This document shows positions 6,546-7,343 of a DNA stretch of 7,343 bases, piece after piece. The notes below the pieces were generated by a model. That model was not told the DNA's origin. It was given only the letters and a program-made list of their open reading frames with translations, and made no database searches. Numbering within the stretch: position 1 is the stretch's first letter; each line of letters opens with the position of its first letter. This stretch comes from Deltaproteobacteria bacterium. Its GTDB lineage: Bacteria; Desulfobacterota; Desulfobacteria; Desulfobacterales; JAUVGT01. The stretch spans positions 1 to 7,343 of the forward strand of contig JAUVGT010000254.1 of assembly GCA_030593645.1 (NCBI GenBank). Reading direction: 5' to 3'. Made by a program: the position numbers and the translations under genes.

Positions 6546-6589
6546 TTTCAAACTGTTTGAAAACTAAGTATCAAAACATCACTTGTCAA
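6546..6589 (-). promoter_or_regulatory. Putative promoter and overlapping palindrome of the HesB-like gene
   Basis: On the minus strand a perfect TTGACA (6589-6584), a 17-nt spacer and a poor -10, TAGTTT (6566-6561), form a candidate promoter. The palindrome TTTCAAACTGTTTGAAA (6546-6562) covers the end of the -10 and the likely transcription start, a typical repressor position. A weak -10 with a perfect -35 may suggest activation. Function is inferred from position only. Confidence 0.4.
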
Positions 6590-6655
6590 TTCAGTGCAAT
6601 CAAATATGCACATTTAATTAGTATATCACGGACTGAAACTTATTTCACCTGGATT

Positions 6656-7150
6656 TTATAAATCATACAGGGTTTCATCTCTTCCGGGCGCCTCTCTCCT
6701 TTTTGAACGGAGCGCGCCCTTTTTTTCAGAAAAGATGAAGGGATCTTCACCTTCGAGAAGATCACCCATTTCAGCTTCAATTTTTTCCGGATCTTCGCCC
6801 TTTTCCATCCTGCTGAGAGCTTCTTCCATATTATCACCCAATTGCATCCCTGACATGTCGGTTAATTTACGCATCAGGTTTGCGGCCTGGCGCGGGTCAT
6901 CCTCGTTTATTTTTTCCGCTTCTCCCGCGAGCATATTCATCGCCTGTTCCATTTTGCTTTCATCAAAATGACTATTATCCATTTCATCATCTTCCCTGGC
7001 CTTTCCGGTAAAGGCAAAAGTCGACAACAGCCGTGATAGCGTTTTTATCTTACATTTCGGGCATTTCGGTTTCTTTTTGGTGTTAATTGTTTTTGAAAAG
7101 AAATTAAAAATGGTATTACAATCCTCACAAAAAAATTCATATATCGGCAT
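6656..7150 (-). CDS. FmdB-family zinc-ribbon protein with long acidic C-terminal extension
   Basis: The 164-residue protein begins MPIYEFFCEDC, the hallmark of the FmdB/CxxC_CXXC_SSSS zinc-ribbon family. Two cysteine pairs, Cys8-x2-Cys11 and Cys30-x2-Cys33, should bind one zinc. FmdB was first named as a putative regulator beside formamidase, but most members have no known function. The ribbon covers about residues 1-55, and the rest is a charged, mainly acidic, probably helical region (MEQAMNMLAGEAEKINEDD, then a Met/Glu-rich stretch with EDPEKIEAEMGDLLEGEDPF) ending in a basic tail. FmdB proteins are commonly 60-110 residues, so this is a long form; I recall such extended forms from Desulfobacterota. 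GAGGA (7161-7157) lies 6 nt before the ATG, and a -10-like TATGAT lies at 7176-7171. No good terminator follows before the HesB-like gene. Confidence 0.85.
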   Translation of the reverse strand: MPIYEFFCEDCNTIFNFFSKTINTKKKPKCPKCKIKTLSRLLSTFAFTGKAREDDEMDNSHFDESKMEQAMNMLAGEAEKINEDDPRQAANLMRKLTDMSGMQLGDNMEEALSRMEKGEDPEKIEAEMGDLLEGEDPFIFSEKKGALRSKRREAPGRDETLYDL

Positions 7151-7184
7151 CGGTCATCCTCATTTTTTATATCATAAAAACGTG

Positions 7185-7199
7185 ATTCTGTTTCAGAAT
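7185..7199. promoter_or_regulatory. Perfect palindrome upstream of the FmdB-like gene
   Basis: ATTCTGTTTCAGAAT has perfect 6-bp arms around TTT. It lies directly upstream of the -10-like TATGAT (7176-7171, minus strand), where no good -35 is present. It could be an activator site or a small hairpin. The evidence is position and symmetry only. Confidence 0.3.
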
Positions 7200-7207
7200 A
7201 GTAAGTA

Positions 7208-7231
7208 AAAATCCGGGTCCAAAGGGCCCGG
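7208..7231 (-). terminator. Rho-independent terminator for a minus-strand gene beyond the right edge
   Basis: On the minus strand CCGGGCCC (7231-7224), loop TTT, GGACCCGG (7220-7213) forms an 8-bp GC-rich stem with one G-U pair, followed by ATTTTTA. It would stop transcription entering from the right before the FmdB-like gene. The plus-strand side has only a weak T-rich tail (CTTTGACTT), so the minus orientation is preferred. Confidence 0.6.
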
Positions 7232-7242
7232 CTTTGACTTGT

Positions 7243-7263
7243 CCGCCATAGCTTTAGCGGCGG
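7243..7263. repeat. REP-like GC-rich hairpin
   Basis: CCGCC (7243-7247) pairs with GGCGG (7259-7263), and an inner GCT-TT-AGC pairs at 7251-7258, leaving ATA bulged. I recall similar CCGCC...GCTTTAGC...GGCGG palindromes between genes in several bacterial genomes, but copy number here is unknown. Confidence 0.45.
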
Positions 7264-7270
7264 TGGATCA

Positions 7271-7283
7271 CCCCTCTAAGGGG
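7271..7283. repeat. Small perfect hairpin CCCCT-CTA-AGGGG
   Basis: A 5-bp perfect stem with a 3-nt loop, followed by ATTTAAC, lies 7 bp after the GC-rich hairpin. The T tail is too weak to call a terminator, and it may be part of the same compound repeat as its neighbours. Confidence 0.4.
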
Positions 7284-7290
7284 ATTTAAC

Positions 7291-7336
7291 AAGTGCCTAA
7301 AGTGCGCTAAAGTGACTAAAATGCCTAAAGTTAATG
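7291..7336. repeat. Degenerate 9-10-bp tandem repeats at the right edge
   Basis: Five consecutive units follow the pattern AA(G/A)TGNCTA: AAGTGCCTA, AAGTGCGCTA, AAGTGACTA, AAATGCCTA and AAGTTAATG. The 10-bp second unit breaks any codon phase, so this is not a coding repeat. The array may continue beyond the window, and its role is unknown. Confidence 0.65.
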
Positions 7337-7343
7337 AATCCTG

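Noticed and set aside
6594..6611. Terminator of the FmdB-like gene (GTGCA...TGCAC)
   Set aside because: The stem is only 5 bp with an 8-nt loop and has no T run on the minus strand.
7291..7336. CRISPR array
   Set aside because: Units of 9-10 bp without spacers are far too short; this is a simple degenerate tandem repeat.

Overview
The window looks like chromosome from a Desulfobacterota-type bacterium, probably a Desulfobacterales-like sulfate reducer. This is inference. It rests on the SecA and FmdB sequence types as I remember them, on an IscA/HesB-like gene with an in-frame UGA where a cysteine is expected (a selenoprotein type known from this group), and on short intergenic palindromic repeats. 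Intergenic DNA is AT-rich, and good sigma70-type promoters and Shine-Dalgarno sites can be read by eye.

Layout. (1) Positions 1-2065, minus strand: the first 688 codons of secA, running off the left edge. (2) Positions 2066-2531: a divergent intergenic region with a secA promoter, a 153-bp MITE-like palindromic element flanked by 5-bp direct repeats, and a promoter for the plus-strand pair. (3) Positions 2532-5058, plus strand: an exported CapA-family metallophosphatase-like protein, then after 1 nt a RadD-like SF2 helicase. (4) Positions 5042-6021, minus strand: a nitroreductase-family flavoprotein coupled (TGATG) to a small stand-alone alanyl-tRNA editing (SAD/AlaX-like) protein. The last gene converges on the helicase with a 17-bp overlap. 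(5) Positions 6121-6487, minus strand: a HesB/IscA-like gene whose reading frame is complete only if the UGA at 6389-6391 is decoded as selenocysteine. It has its own promoter and a strong terminator. (6) Positions 6656-7150, minus strand: an FmdB-type zinc-ribbon protein with a long acidic tail. (7) Positions 7201-7343: a terminator and a cluster of small hairpins and 9-10-bp tandem repeats, with no gene.

Most genes are housekeeping or stress-related functions: protein export, nucleic-acid helicase, tRNA proofreading, redox, Fe-S chemistry. They form at least four transcription units and not one obvious pathway. The strongest special observation is the HesB-like selenoprotein, which standard gene calling would break or truncate to a 65-residue fragment. 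The second is the MITE-like element with a third, internal copy of its terminal repeat. I saw no CRISPR array, tRNA, rRNA, phage gene or recognisable defence system, and nothing I would call a wholly new multi-gene system.
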